From: Schistocerca nitens | Lineage: Eukaryota; Arthropoda; Insecta; Orthoptera; Acrididae | Reading direction: 5' to 3' | DNA length: 64,000 bases | Assembly (NCBI RefSeq): GCF_023898315.1 | Contig: NC_064619.1 | Span: 348,698,650-348,762,649, forward strand | Shown here: one piece after another, positions 45,186-57,566 of the stretch | Numbering within the stretch: position 1 is the first letter of the stretch | Layout of the letters: each line of letters begins with the position of its first letter | The notes under the pieces: generated by a model | What the model was told of the DNA's origin: nothing | Database searches by the model: none | The model's input: only the letters and a program-made list of their open reading frames with translations | Made by a program: the position numbers and the translations under genes

Positions 45186-46066
45186 AATACTCTGTTCAAG
45201 ATCGTGGACTTGGAAAAGTACTGGAGATACGCAAAGATTCCAACCCGATTACATCATGGTCAGACAGTCATTTCTAAATCAGATATTGGAGTTTAAGGCA
45301 CATCCAGAACCAAATCTAGATTCAGATTACAATTTAGTAATGATGAAGAGTTGACTGAAGTTAATGAGGAATATCTGGAGGACTCAGTGTAGAGGGAAGT
45401 GGGATGCCGATGTAGTGAGGAATGATGAGAGCCCTTTGAGTTTTCACTACGGATGTGGATACTGCGATAAGAAAAACCAGAGTACGCAGTTCAGTTGAAG
45501 AGAATTGGATATCTCTAAAAAGGCAATCGAATATTTTTACTTACAAACATAGATTGATGGAAGGTAGCTACGAAGAATCCTTGGTTAACCGAAGACATAT
45601 TTCAATTGATAGACGAAAGAAGAAACTACATAAATCTCGTCGAAAGACAGGAACAAAGCAATATAAATCACTTATGAATGAAGTAAATAGGAAGGGCAAT
45701 CTTAACGTTAAGTGTGCAAAGATAATTCCACAGTTAAACACAGAGGAGAGAGATGATAGATAGAAACAGTATGTAGAGGCCTCCACGAGAGAAAAATTCT
45801 GACGCCTTGTTGGAAGAAATAATTGTAGTCGCTACAGAAAAAATAAGGGAGCCAGTATTAGAGTCAGAATTTACAGGAAAGGAGGTGAAATAAGGCGGAA
45901 GGGATAGATAACATAACACTGTAATTCCTAGGAATCACTGGGGGTACTGCAACCAAAGGACTATTCAAGTTGATGTGTAGAATCATCCACACCATTCCAA
46001 AGATGGTGAGTGACGATAAATGCTAGATCAATCGCACAACCAGCTTAACAAATAAAGTAATCAATT
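45186..46066 (+). mobile_element. RTE-II LINE copy D2, left part
   Basis: Starts in the APE/linker region (gattacatcatggtcagac at 45249) and runs to the RT N-terminus. Interrupted at 46066 by RTE-I copy B; it resumes at 49586. The flanking 12-base duplication of copy B is formed from this LINE sequence. Confidence 0.72.
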
Positions 46067-46239
46067 GTTGTTGTTGTTGTTGTTGCCTTCAGTCCTGAGA
46101 CTGGTTTGATGCAGCTCTCCATGCTACTCTATCCTGTGCAAGCTTCTTCATCTCCCAGTATCTACTGCAGCCTACATCCTTCTGAATCTGCTTAGTGTAT
46201 TCATCTCTTGGTCTCCCTCTACGATTTTTACCCTCCACG

Positions 46240-49200
46240 CTGCCCTCCTATGCTAAATTTGTGATCCCTTGATGCCTCAGAACATGCCCTACCAACCGGT
46301 CACTTCTTCTTGTCAAGTTGTGCCACAAACTCCTCTTCTCCCCAATTCTATTCAATACCTTCTCATTAGTTACGTGATCTACCCATCTAATCTTCAGCAT
46401 TCTTCTGTAGCACCACATTACAAAAGCTTCTATTCTCTTCTTGTCCAAACTATTTATCGTCCATGTTTCACTTCCATACATGGCTACACTCCATACAAAT
46501 ACTTTCAGAAACGACTTCATGACAAATCTATACTCGATGTTAACAAATTTCTCTTCTTCAGAAACGCTTTTCCTGCCATTGCCAGTCTACATTTTATATC
46601 CTCTCTACTTCGACCATCATCAGTTATTTTGCTCCCCAAATAGCAAAACTCCTTTATTACTTTAAGTGTCTCATTTCCTAATCTAATTCCCTCAGCATCA
46701 CCCGACTTAATTCGACTATATTCCATTATAATCGTTTTGCTTTTGTTGATGTTCACTTTATATCCTCCTTTCAAGACACTGTCCATACCGTTCAGCTGCT
46801 CTTCCAAGTCCTTTGCTGTCTCTGAAGAATTACAATGTCATCGGCGAACCTTACAGTTTTTATTTCTTCTCCTTGGATTTTAACGCCTACTCCGAACTTT
46901 TCTATCGTTTCCTATAATGTCTGCTCAATATACAGATTGAATAACATCGGGGAGAGGTTACAACCCTGCCTCACTCCCTTGCCAACGACTGCTTCCCTTT
47001 CATGACCCTCGACTCATAACTGCCATCTGGATTCTGTACGAATTGTAAATAGCCTTTCCCTCCCTGTATTTTACCCCTGCCATCTTCAGAAATTGAAAGA
47101 GAGTATTCCAGTCAACATTCTCGAAAGCTTTCTCTAAGTCTACAAATGCTATAAACGTAGGTTTGCCTTTCCTTGATCTATTTTCTAAGATAAGTAGTAG
47201 GGTCAGTATTGCCTCACGTGTTCCAACATTTCTGCGGAATCCAAACTGATCTTCCCTGAGGTCGGCTTCTACCAGTTTTTTCATTCGTCTGTAAAGAATT
47301 CGCACGAGTATTTTGCAGCTGTGACTTATTAAACTGATATTTCGTTAATTTTCACATCTGCCAACACCTGCTTTCTTTGGGATTCGAATTATTATATTCT
47401 TCTTGAAGTCTGAGGGTATTTCACCTGTCTCATACATCTTGCTCACCAGATGGTAGAGGTTTGTCAGGACTGGCTCTCCCAAGGCCGTCAGTAGCTCCAA
47501 TGGAATGTTGTCTACTCCCGGGGCCTTGTTTCGCCTTAGGTCTTTCAGTGCTCTGTCAAACTGTTCACGCAGTATCGTGTCTGCTATTTCATCTTCTTCT
47601 ACATCCTCTTCAGTTTCGTTAATATTGTCCTCACGTACATCGCCCATGTATAGACACTCTATATACTCCTTCCACCTTTCTACTTTCCCTTCTTTGCTTA
47701 GAACTGGGTTTCCATCTGAGCTCTTGATACTCATACAAGTGGCTCTCTTTTCTCCAAAGGTCTCTTTAATTTTCCTGTAGGCAGTATCTATGTTACCCGT
47801 AGTGAGATAAGCCTCTACATCCTTACATTTGTCCTCTAGCCATCCCTGCTAAGCCATCTTGCACTTCCTGTCAGTCTCCTTTATGAAACGTTTGTATTTC
47901 TTTTTGCCTGCTTCATTTACTGAGTTTTTATATTTTCTCCTTTCACCAATTAAATTCAATATTTCTTCTGTTACCCAAGGATTTCTACTAGCCCTTGTCT
48001 TTTGACCTACTTGATCCTTTGTCGCCTTCACTACTTCATCCCTCAGAGTTACCTATTCTTCTTCTGCTGTATTTCTTTCCCCCATTCCTGTCAATTGTTC
48101 CCTTATGCTTTCCCTGAAACTCTGTGCAACCTCTGGTTTAGTCAGTTTATCCAGGTCCCATCTTCTTAAATTTCCACCTTTTTGCAGTTTCTTCAGTTTT
48201 AATCTACAGTTCATAACCAATAGATTGTGATCAGAGTCCACATCTGCCCCTGGAAATGTCTTACAATTTAAAACCTGGTTCCTAAATCTCTGTCTTACCA
48301 TTATATAATCTATCTGATACCTTCTAGTATCTCCAGGATTCTTCCAGGTATACAAACTTCTTTTATGATTCTTGAACCAAGTGTTAGCTATGATTAAGCT
48401 ATGCTCTGTGCATAATTCTACCAGACGGCTTCCTCTTTCATTTCCCTCCCCCAATCCATATTCACCCACTATGTTTCCTTCTCTCCCTTTACCTACTCTC
48501 GAATTCCAGTCACCCATGAGTATTAAATTTTCGTCTCCCTTCACTACCTGAATAATTTCTATTATCTCATCATACATTTCATCAATTTTTTCATCATCTG
48601 CAGAGCCAGTTGGCATATAAACTTGTACTACTGTAGTAGGCATGGGCTTCGTGTCTATCTTGGCCACAATAATGCGTTCACTATGCTGTTTGTAGTAGCT
48701 TACCCGTACTCCTAGTTTTAAAAAAATGGTTCAAATGGCTCTGAGCACTATGGGACTTAACATCTATGGTCATCAGTCCCCCAGAACTTAGAACTACTTA
48801 AACCTAACTAACCTAAGGACAGCACACGACACCGAGGCATCATGAGGCAGAGAAAATCCCTGACCCCGCCGGGAATCGAACCCGGGAACCCGGGCGTGGG
48901 AAGTGAAAACGCCACCGCACGACCACGAGCTGCGGACCCTATTTTTTTTTATTCGTTATTAAACCTACTCCTGCATTACCCCTATTTGATTTTGTATTTA
49001 TAACCCTGTATTCACCTGACCAAAAGTCTTGTTCGTCCTGCCACCGAACTTCACTAATTCCCACTATATCTAACTTTAACCTATCCATTTCCGTTTTTAA
49101 ATTTTCTAACCTACCTGCCCGATTAAGGGATCTGACATTCCACGCTTCGATTCGTAGATCGCTACTTTTCTTTCTCCTGATGACGCCGTCCTCTTGAGTA

Positions 49201-49274
49201 GTCCCCGCCCGGAGATCCGAATGGGGGACTATTTTACCTCCGGAATATCTTACCCAAGAGGACGCCATCATCAC
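46240..49274 (-). pseudogene. LINE APE-RT polyprotein (copy B), broken
   Basis: APE endonuclease: AWNVRSLNRAG and GISEVRW (49150-49050), then, after a SINE, LMGDWNSRVG (48510) and DSDHNLLV (48230), so the conserved Asn, Glu, Asp-x-Asn and Asp-His residues are all present. RT: KAPGVDNIPLELL, EDQFGFRRNVGTREAIL, FVDLEKAFENVDW, and the FADD box present in DNA near 46850 but out of frame. C-terminal region KKRIEAFVMWCYRRMLKIRW. Stops occur near 48050, 47848 and 47345, frameshifts near 47000 and 46520. The protein would nick DNA and reverse-transcribe the LINE; this copy is dead. Confidence 0.9.
48720..48937 (-). mobile_element. SINE with Gly(CCC)-like tRNA head and the common body
   Basis: Same chimaeric type as 39348-39552: Gly-like head with GGTTCGATTCCCGG, then the common body. 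TSDs are approximate: CCTAGTTTT at 48711-48719 and CCTATTTTT at 48938-48946. It interrupts the APE domain of RTE-I copy B. Confidence 0.92.
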
Positions 49275-49585
49275 TTAACCATACAGTAAAGCTGCATGCC
49301 CTCGGGAAAAATTACGGCTGTAGTTTCCCCTTGCTTTCAGCCGTTCGCAGTACCAACACAGCAATGCCGTTTTGATTAATGTTACAAGTCCTGATCAGTC
49401 AATCATCCAGACTGATGCCCCTGCAACTACTGAAAAGGCTGCTGCCCCTCTTCAGGAACCACAAGTTTGTCTGGCCTCTCAACAGATACCCCTCCGTTGT
49501 GGTGGCACCAACGGTACGGCCATCTGTATCGCTGACACACGCAAGCCTCCCCACCAACGGCAAGGCGATCGTTCATGGGGGTAGG

Positions 49586-50590
49586 AAGTATTCAATTAGC
49601 TGACAAAAATAGTATATATAAGAATGGAAAAGAAAATTGAGGCTGTGTTAAATGACAATCAGTTTGGCCTTAGGAAAGATAAAGTCACCAGAGAGGTCCT
49701 TCTGACGTTGTGTTTGAAAATGGAAGCAAGACTGAACAAAAGCTAAGGCACGTTCACAGGATCTGTCGACCTAGAAAAAGATATCGCCATTCTCAAATGG
49801 GGCAAGATGTCGAAATTCTGAGCAAAATAGTGATAAGCTATAAGAAAACTCCTGTAATATACAATATTAACAAGAACCTAGACGGGACAATAACACTGGA
49901 TGAGTAAGAAGAAGTACTCGGACTATAAAACATGTAAGACAGGAATGCAGATTTCGTCTGGACTGTTTTATCTATGCACAGAAGAAATAATGGCGGATAT
50001 AAAATAGTTGTTCAAGAGTGGAAGTAAAACTGTGGTGAAAGGTTATCAATAAAAAGATTCGCTGGTGGAATTGCTATCCTCAGTGAAAGTGCAGGAGCAT
50101 TACAGTATCCGTTGTTTGGAATGGTCTGATCAGTACAGATTATAAATTCAGACTAAACGAAAAAAAAGAGGAAACTAGTGTGATACTGTAGAAAGGAGAG
50201 TAACCAGAAGCATAGCATCAAAACTGGTAATCACGAAGTAGACGAAGTTAAGGAATTCAGTTAGCTTTAAAACAAAATAACCCACGACCGACGGGGCAAA
50301 GACGACACAAAAAGTAGGCTAGCACAGATAAAGGGGGGATTGAGACCAACAGTAGCCTACTAGTACGACTGATAGGCCTTAATCTGAGGAGGGATATCTA
50401 TAAAATGTACATAAGGAGCCCAGAATTGTATGGTAGAGAAGCATATACAGTGGGAAAACCGGAACAGAAGAGTATCGAAGAGGTTGAGATGTGGCATTAA
50501 AGACGAATGTTAAAAATTAGGTGGACTGATAGGGTAAGGAATGAGGAGGTTCTCCACAGAAGCAGTACCACGCAATGCTGTGCCTCAAAC
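49586..50590 (+). mobile_element. RTE-II LINE copy D2, right part
   Basis: Continues 45186-46066 on the far side of copy B: agaatggaaaagaaaattgag (49620-49642), QFGLRKDK near 49658, the RT palm, and the C-terminal region to about 50560-50590. Immediately after it an RTE-II segment in the opposite orientation begins. Confidence 0.7.
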
Positions 50591-51225
50591 GTACATTCTG
50601 AGAAATTTCTTCCTGAAATTAAGGCCTATGTTTGATGCTAGCAGACTTTTGTTGGCCAGGAATGCCCTTTTTGTCAGGATATCATGTCTTATTTTGCTGC
50701 CTAGATAGCAGAATTCCTTAACTCCATGTACCTCGTGATCCACAATCCCGTTGCTAAGTTTCTCGTTGTCCTCGTTTCCGCTATTTCTTTTTATTTTCGA
50801 GTTTATTCTATTTACTCTCAGTCCGTATTCTGTACCCATTACAGTGTTCATTCCATTCAGCATATCATGTAATTCTTCTTCATTTCCGCTGGGGATAGCA
50901 GTGTCATCAGGGTATGTTACCATTGATATCATGTCACTGTGAATTTTAATTCCACTCTTGAAGCTTTCTTTTAGTCCCATCATTCTATCTTCTAGGTATA
51001 GATTGAAAAGTAAGGGGGAACGGCTATATGTCTCTCATATACACTTTTTAATCCGAGAACTTCGTTCTTGATTTTCGACTCTTATTATTCCCTCTTGACT
51101 CCTGCACATGTTGCATATTACCCTCTCCCCCCATAGCTTACCCCTACTTCCCTCACAATTTCGAATATCCAGCGCCATTTGACATAAATGAACGTCTTAT
51201 CCAGATTAACAATAATAAAACATAT
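50591..51225 (-). mobile_element. RTE-II LINE fragment D6, inverted against D2
   Basis: Minus-strand RT part: from the palm (about 51225) to the C-terminal LRMYV segment (50591). An open stretch of 132 codons (50585-50983) reads FKSGIKIHSDMISMVTYPDDTAIPSGNEEELHDMLNGMN, where the catalytic FADD box has become YPDD. Truncated at both ends. Confidence 0.72.
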
Positions 51226-51326
51226 TGGTTATTAACATACAGTCTTCAAGTGCTTGGTTGAAATTATCAACTTTAGGCTAAAGCACATGCCATATTAGTG
51301 AGAAAGCACCTGTGGTCTTTGGGAAA
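51226..51326. other. Unassigned spacer
   Basis: About 100 bases between the LINE fragment D6 and a tRNA-like repeat. Nothing seen. Confidence 0.4.
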
Positions 51327-51440
51327 GCCGGCACGGTAGCAGAGTCAGACTATTAGCTACCCTCTGGATCAACTACGAACTTCAATAGGTCACATGGGAC
51401 GTCAGCCTCGAACAGATGCAACGAACACTTACGAACAAAA
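51327..51440 (+). mobile_element. tRNA-like SINE fragment
   Basis: ccggcacggtagcagagtc resembles an A-box region, followed by gctaccctctgg and a tail cgaacagatgcaacgaac. It lies directly upstream of an RTE-II 5' end, as does the tRNA-like element at 4046-4255. No clear B box, so the tRNA origin is uncertain. Confidence 0.4.
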
Positions 51441-51469
51441 AACGGGAGGGTAGCGCGTTTGATAATTAA

Positions 51470-52435
51470 TCAAAACTTCCTCCTTCCCGGTTTCGAAACC
51501 CGCTACCACTTAAATTTTGATTAATAATTAGCGTTGGCAGCCGGAGACTTCCATCATAAGAAGTCACCCTCATTCTGGAAACGGCCTTGTCGAACAGGGT
51601 GGAGTAGCGGAGGACACTCTGTTGTCCTTGGAGTGGGAAACTACCCCTAAAGGCGGAAGCATCATCAATGATCAACGGCCTGAGAATGCAGAAGGCAATG
51701 GAAACATCTGCGTTAAGGATACATAACGTGTATCCACAGCATATGTGGCCTGTAACTGAAAAAGTGTCGTGCTGATCTCTCCATTGGCAAAAGAATCCGT
51801 AATATTCCCTCTTCGGATCTCCGGGAGGGACTGCCAAAGGGGGGTGACCATGACAAAAAGATTCAATAACCAAAGTAATGATGAGGATCTACGACTTGGG
51901 ACGTGGAATGTCGGAAGCTTGAATGTGGTAGGGATGCTAGAAAATCTGAAAGGGAAATGCAAAGGCTCAATCTAGGTATAGTAGGAGTCAGTGAAGTGAA
52001 AGGGAAAGAAAATAAGGATTTCTGGTCCGATGAGTACAGCGGAATATCGATAGCAGCAGAATGTGGTATGACGGGAGTAGGGTTCGTTATCAATAGAAAG
52101 GTACAGGAAAGAGTGTGTTGAAGTGAACAGTTCACTTGTAAGTTTCTTCTTGTCAGAATTGACAGGAAACCAAGGCGGACAACGGTGGTTCAGATATACA
52201 TGCTGACGTCGCAAGCGGAAAATGAAGAGATTGATAATGTATATAAAGATATGGAAAGGGTAAAGCAGTACGTAAAGGGAAATGAAAATATAATAGTCAT
52301 GGGCACAGGAATGCAATTCTGGGGGAAGGAGTAGAAGAAAAGGTTACAGGACAAAATGGGCTTCGGATAAGGAATAAGAGAGGAGAAAGGCTAATTGAGC
52401 TCTGTAATAAATTACGGATGGTAATAGTGAATACA
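51470..52435 (+). mobile_element. RTE-II LINE copy D3, 5' part
   Basis: 5'UTR (tggaaacggccttgtc, cctaaaggcggaag, catatgtggcctgtaac) followed by the APE region: DLRLGTWNVGSLNVVGMLENL (about 51889-51950) and LNLGIVGVSEVKGKENKDFWSDEY (51965-52036). The conserved Asn and Glu of APE are visible. Interrupted at 52435 by RTE-I copy C; it resumes at 58398. Confidence 0.8.
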
Positions 52436-53317
52436 CCCCCCCCCCCCCATGAACCATGGACCTTGACGTTGGTGGGGAGGCATAGCCGTGCCGTAGGTGC
52501 AACCACAGCGGAGGGGTATTCCTTAAGAGGCCAGACAAACGTGTGGTTCCTGAAGAGAGGCAGCAGCCTTTTCAGTAGTTGCAGGGGCAACAGTCTGGCT
52601 GATTGACTGATTTGGCCCTGTAACACTAACCAAAACGGCCTTTCTGTTGTTGTACTGCGAACGGCTGAAAGCAAGGGGAAACTACAGCCGTAATTTTTCC
52701 CGAGGGCATGCAGTTTTACTCTATGATTAAATGATGATGGCGTCCTCTTGGGAAACATATTCCAGAGGTAAAATAGTCCCCCATTCGGATCTCCGGGCGG
52801 GGACTACACAGGAGGACGTCGTTAACAGGAGAAAGAAAAGTAGCGTTCTACGGATCGGAGCGTGGAAAGTCAGATCCCTTAACCGGGCAGGTAGGTTAGA
52901 AAATTTAAAAAGGGAAATGGATAGGTTAAAGTTAGATATAGTGGGAATTAGTGAACTTCGGTGGCAGGAGGAACAAGACTTTCGATTAGGTGAATACATG
53001 GTTATAAATACAAAATCAAATAGGGGTAATGCAGGAGTAGGTTTAATAACGAATAAAAAAGTAGGAGTGCGGGTTAGCTACTACACACAGCATAATGAAC
53101 GCATTATTCTGGCCAAGATAGACACGAAGCCCATGCCTACTACAGTAGTTCAAGTTTATATGCCCACTAGTTCTGCAGATGATGAAGAAATTGATGAAAT
53201 GTATGATGAGATAAAAGAAATTATTCAGGTAGTGAAGGGAGACGAATATTTAATGGTCATGGGTGACTGGAAATCGAGAGTAGGAAAAGGGAGAGAAGGA
53301 AACATAGTAGGTGAATA

Positions 53318-55446
53318 TACAGGGTGAGTCACCTAACATTACCGCTGGATATATTTCGTAAACCACATCAAATACTGACGAATCGATTCCACAGACCGAA
53401 CGTGAGGAGAGGGGCTAGTGTAATTGGTTAATACAAACCATAAAAAAATGCACGGAAGTATGTTTTTTAACACAAGTCTACGTTTTTTTAAATGGAACCC
53501 CGTTAGTTTTGTTAGCACATCTGAACATATAAACAAATACGTAATCAGTGCCGTTTGTTGCATTGTAAAATGTTAATTACATCCGGAGATATTGTAACCT
53601 AAAGTTGACGCTTGGGTACCACTCCTCTGCTGTTTGATCGTGTGTATCGGAGAGCACCGAATTACGTAGGGATCCAAAGGGAACGGTGATGGACCTTAGG
53701 TACAGAAGAGACAGGAACAGCACATTACGTCCACATGCTAACACCTTTTTATTGGTCTTTTTGACTGACGCACATGTACATTACCATGAGGGGTGAGGTA
53801 CACGTACACACGTGGTTTCCGTTTTCAATTACGGAGTGGAATAGAGTGTGTCCCGACATGTCAGGCCAATAGATATTCAATGTGGTGGCCATCATTTGCT
53901 GCACACAGTTGCAACCTCTGGCGTAATGAATGTCGTACACGCCGCAGTACATCTGGTGTAATGTCGCCGCAGGCTGCCACAATACGTTGTTTCATATCCT
54001 CTGGGGTTGTAAGGCACATCACGGTACACATTCTCCTTTCACGTACCCCACAGAAAGAAGTCCAGAGGTGTAAGATCAGGAGAACGGGCTGGCCAATTTA
54101 TGCGTCCTCCACATCGTATGAAACGCCCGTCGAACATCCTGTCAAGGGTCAGCCTAGTGTAAATTGCGGAATGTGCAGGTGCACCATCATGCTAATACGA
54201 CATACATCGACGCGTTTCCAGTGGGATATTTTCGAGCAACGTTGGCAGATCATTCTGTAGAAATGCGATGTATGTTGCAGCTGTTTGGGCCCCTGCAATG
54301 AAGTGAGGACCAATAAGGTGGTCGCCAATGATTCGGCACCATACATTTAAAGTCCACGGTCGCTGTCGCTCTACCTGTCTGAGCCAGCGAGGATTGTCCA
54401 CGGACCAGTAATTCATGTTCCGTAGATTCACTGCCCCGTGGTTTGTGAAACCCGCTTCATCGGTAAACAGGTAGAACTGCAACGCATTCTCCGTTAATGC
54501 CCATTGACAGAATTGCACTCGATGATTGAAGTCATCACCATGTAATTGCTGATGTAGCGACTCATGAAACGGCTGAAAGCGGTGACGATGCAGTATGCGC
54601 ATGACACTACTTTGACCCAGTCCACCGGCTCTCGCAATGTCCCGTGTACTCATGTGTGGGTTCATGGCAACAGCAGCTAACACACCAACTGCACCCGCTT
54701 CTCCTGTGACGGCCCTGTTACGGACCCGTTTGCGTGCTACGACCATACCTGTTGCATACAGTTGACGGTAGATGTTTTGCAATGTGCGGCACGTTGGATG
54801 CTCTCTCTCCGGGTACCGTTCTGCATACACCCTGCAGGATTCAGCTGCATTTCGTCGACACTCGCCATAGATGAGTTCTAATACACCATGCTCACAGTTC
54901 CTACAACACTACACTATCACAGACGTCTGGTAACACGGTGTACTACAGTTGGTCTGCGTGCGGAGACGAATGCAAAATAACAATAGCAGCAAGCGCTACA
55001 TGCGGACACTGCGACATCTAGACCAAACCAAAACAGTGCACTACAGCTACACTCGTAAACACGGTCGTCATCGTAAACATGTCCCTGCAGATGCTGCTCG
55101 ACGACCGTGGCCCATGTTTGTTACAACACGCAACTGAACGTCGGAGGTTTCAAGCGTCAATTTTAGGTTACAATATCTCCGGATGTAATTAACATTTTAC
55201 AATGCAACAAACGGCAATGATTACGTATTTGTTTATATGTTCAAATGTACTAACAAAACTAACGGGGTTCCATTTAAAAAACGTAGGTTTGTGTTAAAAA
55301 ACATACTTCCGTGCATTTTTATATGGTTTGTGTTAAACAATTACACTAGCCCCTCCCCTCACGTTCGGTCTGTGGAATCGACTCGTCAGTATTTGATGTG
55401 GATCACGAAATATATCCAGCGGTAACGTTAGGTGACTCGCCCTGTA
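53318..55446 (-). mobile_element. Mariner-like transposon with ~300-bp terminal inverted repeats
   Basis: Ends CAGGGTGAGTCACCTAAC (from 53320) and its complement ending ...GCCCTG at 55444 extend as imperfect inverted repeats to about 53615 and 55150, ~300 bp each. TA (or TATA) flanks at 53316-53319 and 55445-55448. It sits in the APE region of RTE-I copy C. Transposase is on the minus strand. Confidence 0.92.
53990..54830 (-). pseudogene. IS630-Tc1-mariner transposase, apparent DD41D, one in-frame stop
   Basis: A 212-codon open stretch (54192-54830) holds the HTH part (MSTRDIARAGGLGQSSVMRIL) and FTDEAGFTNHGAVN with the first catalytic Asp. The frame stops at a TAG (54189-54191) just before HDGAPAH (second Asp). 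Past the stop the same frame continues to SPDLTPLDFFLW. Counting residues between the Asp of HDG and the last Asp of PLDF gives 41, against 34 in mariner. I read this as a DD41D type. Another stop follows in GT*KENVYR. Transposase would excise and reinsert the element at TA. Confidence 0.85.
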
Positions 55447-57019
55447 TATTGGGGCTAAGAAATGAAAGAGGAAACCGGCTGGTAGAACTTTGCACAGAGC
55501 GCAACCTAATCATAGCTAACACTTGGTTCAAGAATCATAAAAGAAGATTCTATACATGGGTGAAGCCTGGAGATACTGACAGGTTTGAGATAGATTATAT
55601 AATGGTAAGACAGAGATTTAGGAAACAGGTTTTAAATTGTAAGACATTTCCAGGGGCAGATGTGGACTCTGACCACAATCTATTGGTTATGAACTGTAGA
55701 TTAAAACTGAAGAAACTGCAAAAAGGTGGAAATTTAAGAAGATGGGACCTGGATAAACTGACTAAACCAGAGATTGTACAGAGTTTCAGAGAGAGCATAA
55801 GGGAACAATTGACAGGAATGGGGGAAAGAAATACAGTAGAAAAAGAATGGGTAGCTTTGAGGAATGAAATAGTGAAGGCAGCAGAGGATCAAGTAGGTAA
55901 AAGGACGAGGGCTAGTCGAAAACCTTGGGTAACAGAAGAGATACTGAATTTAATTGATGAAAGGAGAAAATACAGAAATTCAGTAAGTGAAGCAGGCAAA
56001 AAGGAATACAAACGTCTCAAAAATTAGATCGACAGGAAGTGCAAAATGGCTATGCAGGGATGTCTAGAGGACAAATGTAAGGATGTAGAAGATTATCTCA
56101 CGAGGGGTAAGATAGATACTGCCTACAGGAAAATTAAAGAGACCTTTGGAGAAAAGAGAACCACATGCATGAATATCAAGAGCTCAGATGGAAACCCAGT
56201 TCTAAGCAAAGAATGGAAAGCAGAAAGGTGGAAGGAGTATATAGAGGGCCTATACATGGGCGATGTTCTTGAGGACAATATTATGGAAATGGAAGAGCAT
56301 GTAGATGATGATGAAATGGGAGATATGATACTGCGTGAAGAGTTTGACAGAGTACTGAAAGACCTAAGTCGATACAAGGCCCCGGGAGTAGACAGCATTC
56401 CATTAGAACTACTGACAGCCTTGGGAGAGCCAATCCTGACAAAACTCTACCATATGGTGAGCAAGATGTATGAGACAGGCGTACTTCTCTCAGACTTCAT
56501 GAAGAATATAATAATCCCAACCCCTAAGAAAGCAGGTGTTGACAGATGTGAAAATTACCGAACCATCAGTTTAATAAGTCGCAGCTGCTAAATACTATCG
56601 CGAATTCTTTACAGACGAATGGAAAAACTGGTAGAAGCCGACCTCGGGGAGGATCAGTTTGGATTCCGCAGAAATGTTGGAACACGTGAGGCAATACTGA
56701 CCTTACGAATTAACTTAGAAGAAATATTAAGGAAAGGCAAACCTACGTTTCTAGCATTTGTAGACTTAGAGAAAGCTTTTGACAATGTTGACAGGAGTAC
56801 TCTATTTCAAATTCTGAAGGTGGCAGGGCTAAAATACAGGGAGCGAAAGGCTATTTACTATTTGTACAGAAACCATATGGCAGTTATAGGAGTCGAGGGA
56901 CATGAAAGGGAAGCAGTCGTTGGGAAGGGAGTGGGACAGGGTTGTAGCCTCTCTCCAATGCTATTCAATCTGTATATTGAGCAAGCAGTAAAGGAAACAA
57001 AAGAAAAGTACGGAGTAGG

Positions 57020-57566
57020 TGAAACGTCCCCTTTGAACAATTGTACAGGACTGTCCTTAAACTGACATACAATATTTTTAATGCAACGCAATCTGACTTT
57101 CAAAAATCCCTACAAAAGAATGGCCCCGACTAACATTAACCTATACGTATCACAAATCACTTACCTCACAAAAATCTTGGTTACTCGAACTACTGCAATA
57201 CAGCGAGCACCACTACTGCCAGCTAAATAAAAGATTCAAACTACGGAAGGCACTAACTACTGATAGGGATAGTTAGCAAATGAAAGATATTAATAGAGAA
57301 CAAACAATGTATTTACCTTAATAGTCATAATATATATAGCAGTTCATGACAAATTACAAAATTACATCTCTCTCCCCACATCCACCACTGCTGGCGGCTC
57401 ACCTCCAACTGCGCAACGCTACGCGCTGTTCACATGCAGCTGCCGCTGCCCAACACTACAATGGCAGACAACAATGCAAACTAGCCACAGACTGCACACA
57501 GCACAGCCAGTGATTTTCATACAAAGGTGGCGTTACCAATAAAAAAACCTAAACAGCCTACTTACA
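57020..57566 (-). mobile_element. Solo LTR, 547 bp
   Basis: On the minus strand it runs TGTAAGTAGGCTG ... GGGGACGTTTCA, so it begins TG and ends CA. The 4-bp duplication TAGG lies at 57016-57019 and 57567-57570. No internal coding region. This fits an LTR left after recombination of an LTR retrotransposon. The sequence is unrelated to the gypsy LTRs at 36148 and 41705. It interrupts the RT of copy C between GVG and IKIHGEE. Confidence 0.82.

Larger units (their letters stand above)
46067..49585 (-). mobile_element. RTE-I LINE copy B, near full length
   Basis: A 3.5-kb minus-strand LINE (about 3.3 kb without its SINE): 5'UTR starting near CCCCCATGAACG (49567-49580), APE, linker, RT, 3'UTR (ctgcatcaaaccagtctcagg complement near 46089) and (AAC)n tail (complement of ttg units at 46067-46085). 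TSDs AAGTAATCAATT (46055-46066) and AAGTATTCAATT (49586-49597) differ at one base. The target is RTE-II copy D2. Five or more frame breaks. Confidence 0.92.
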
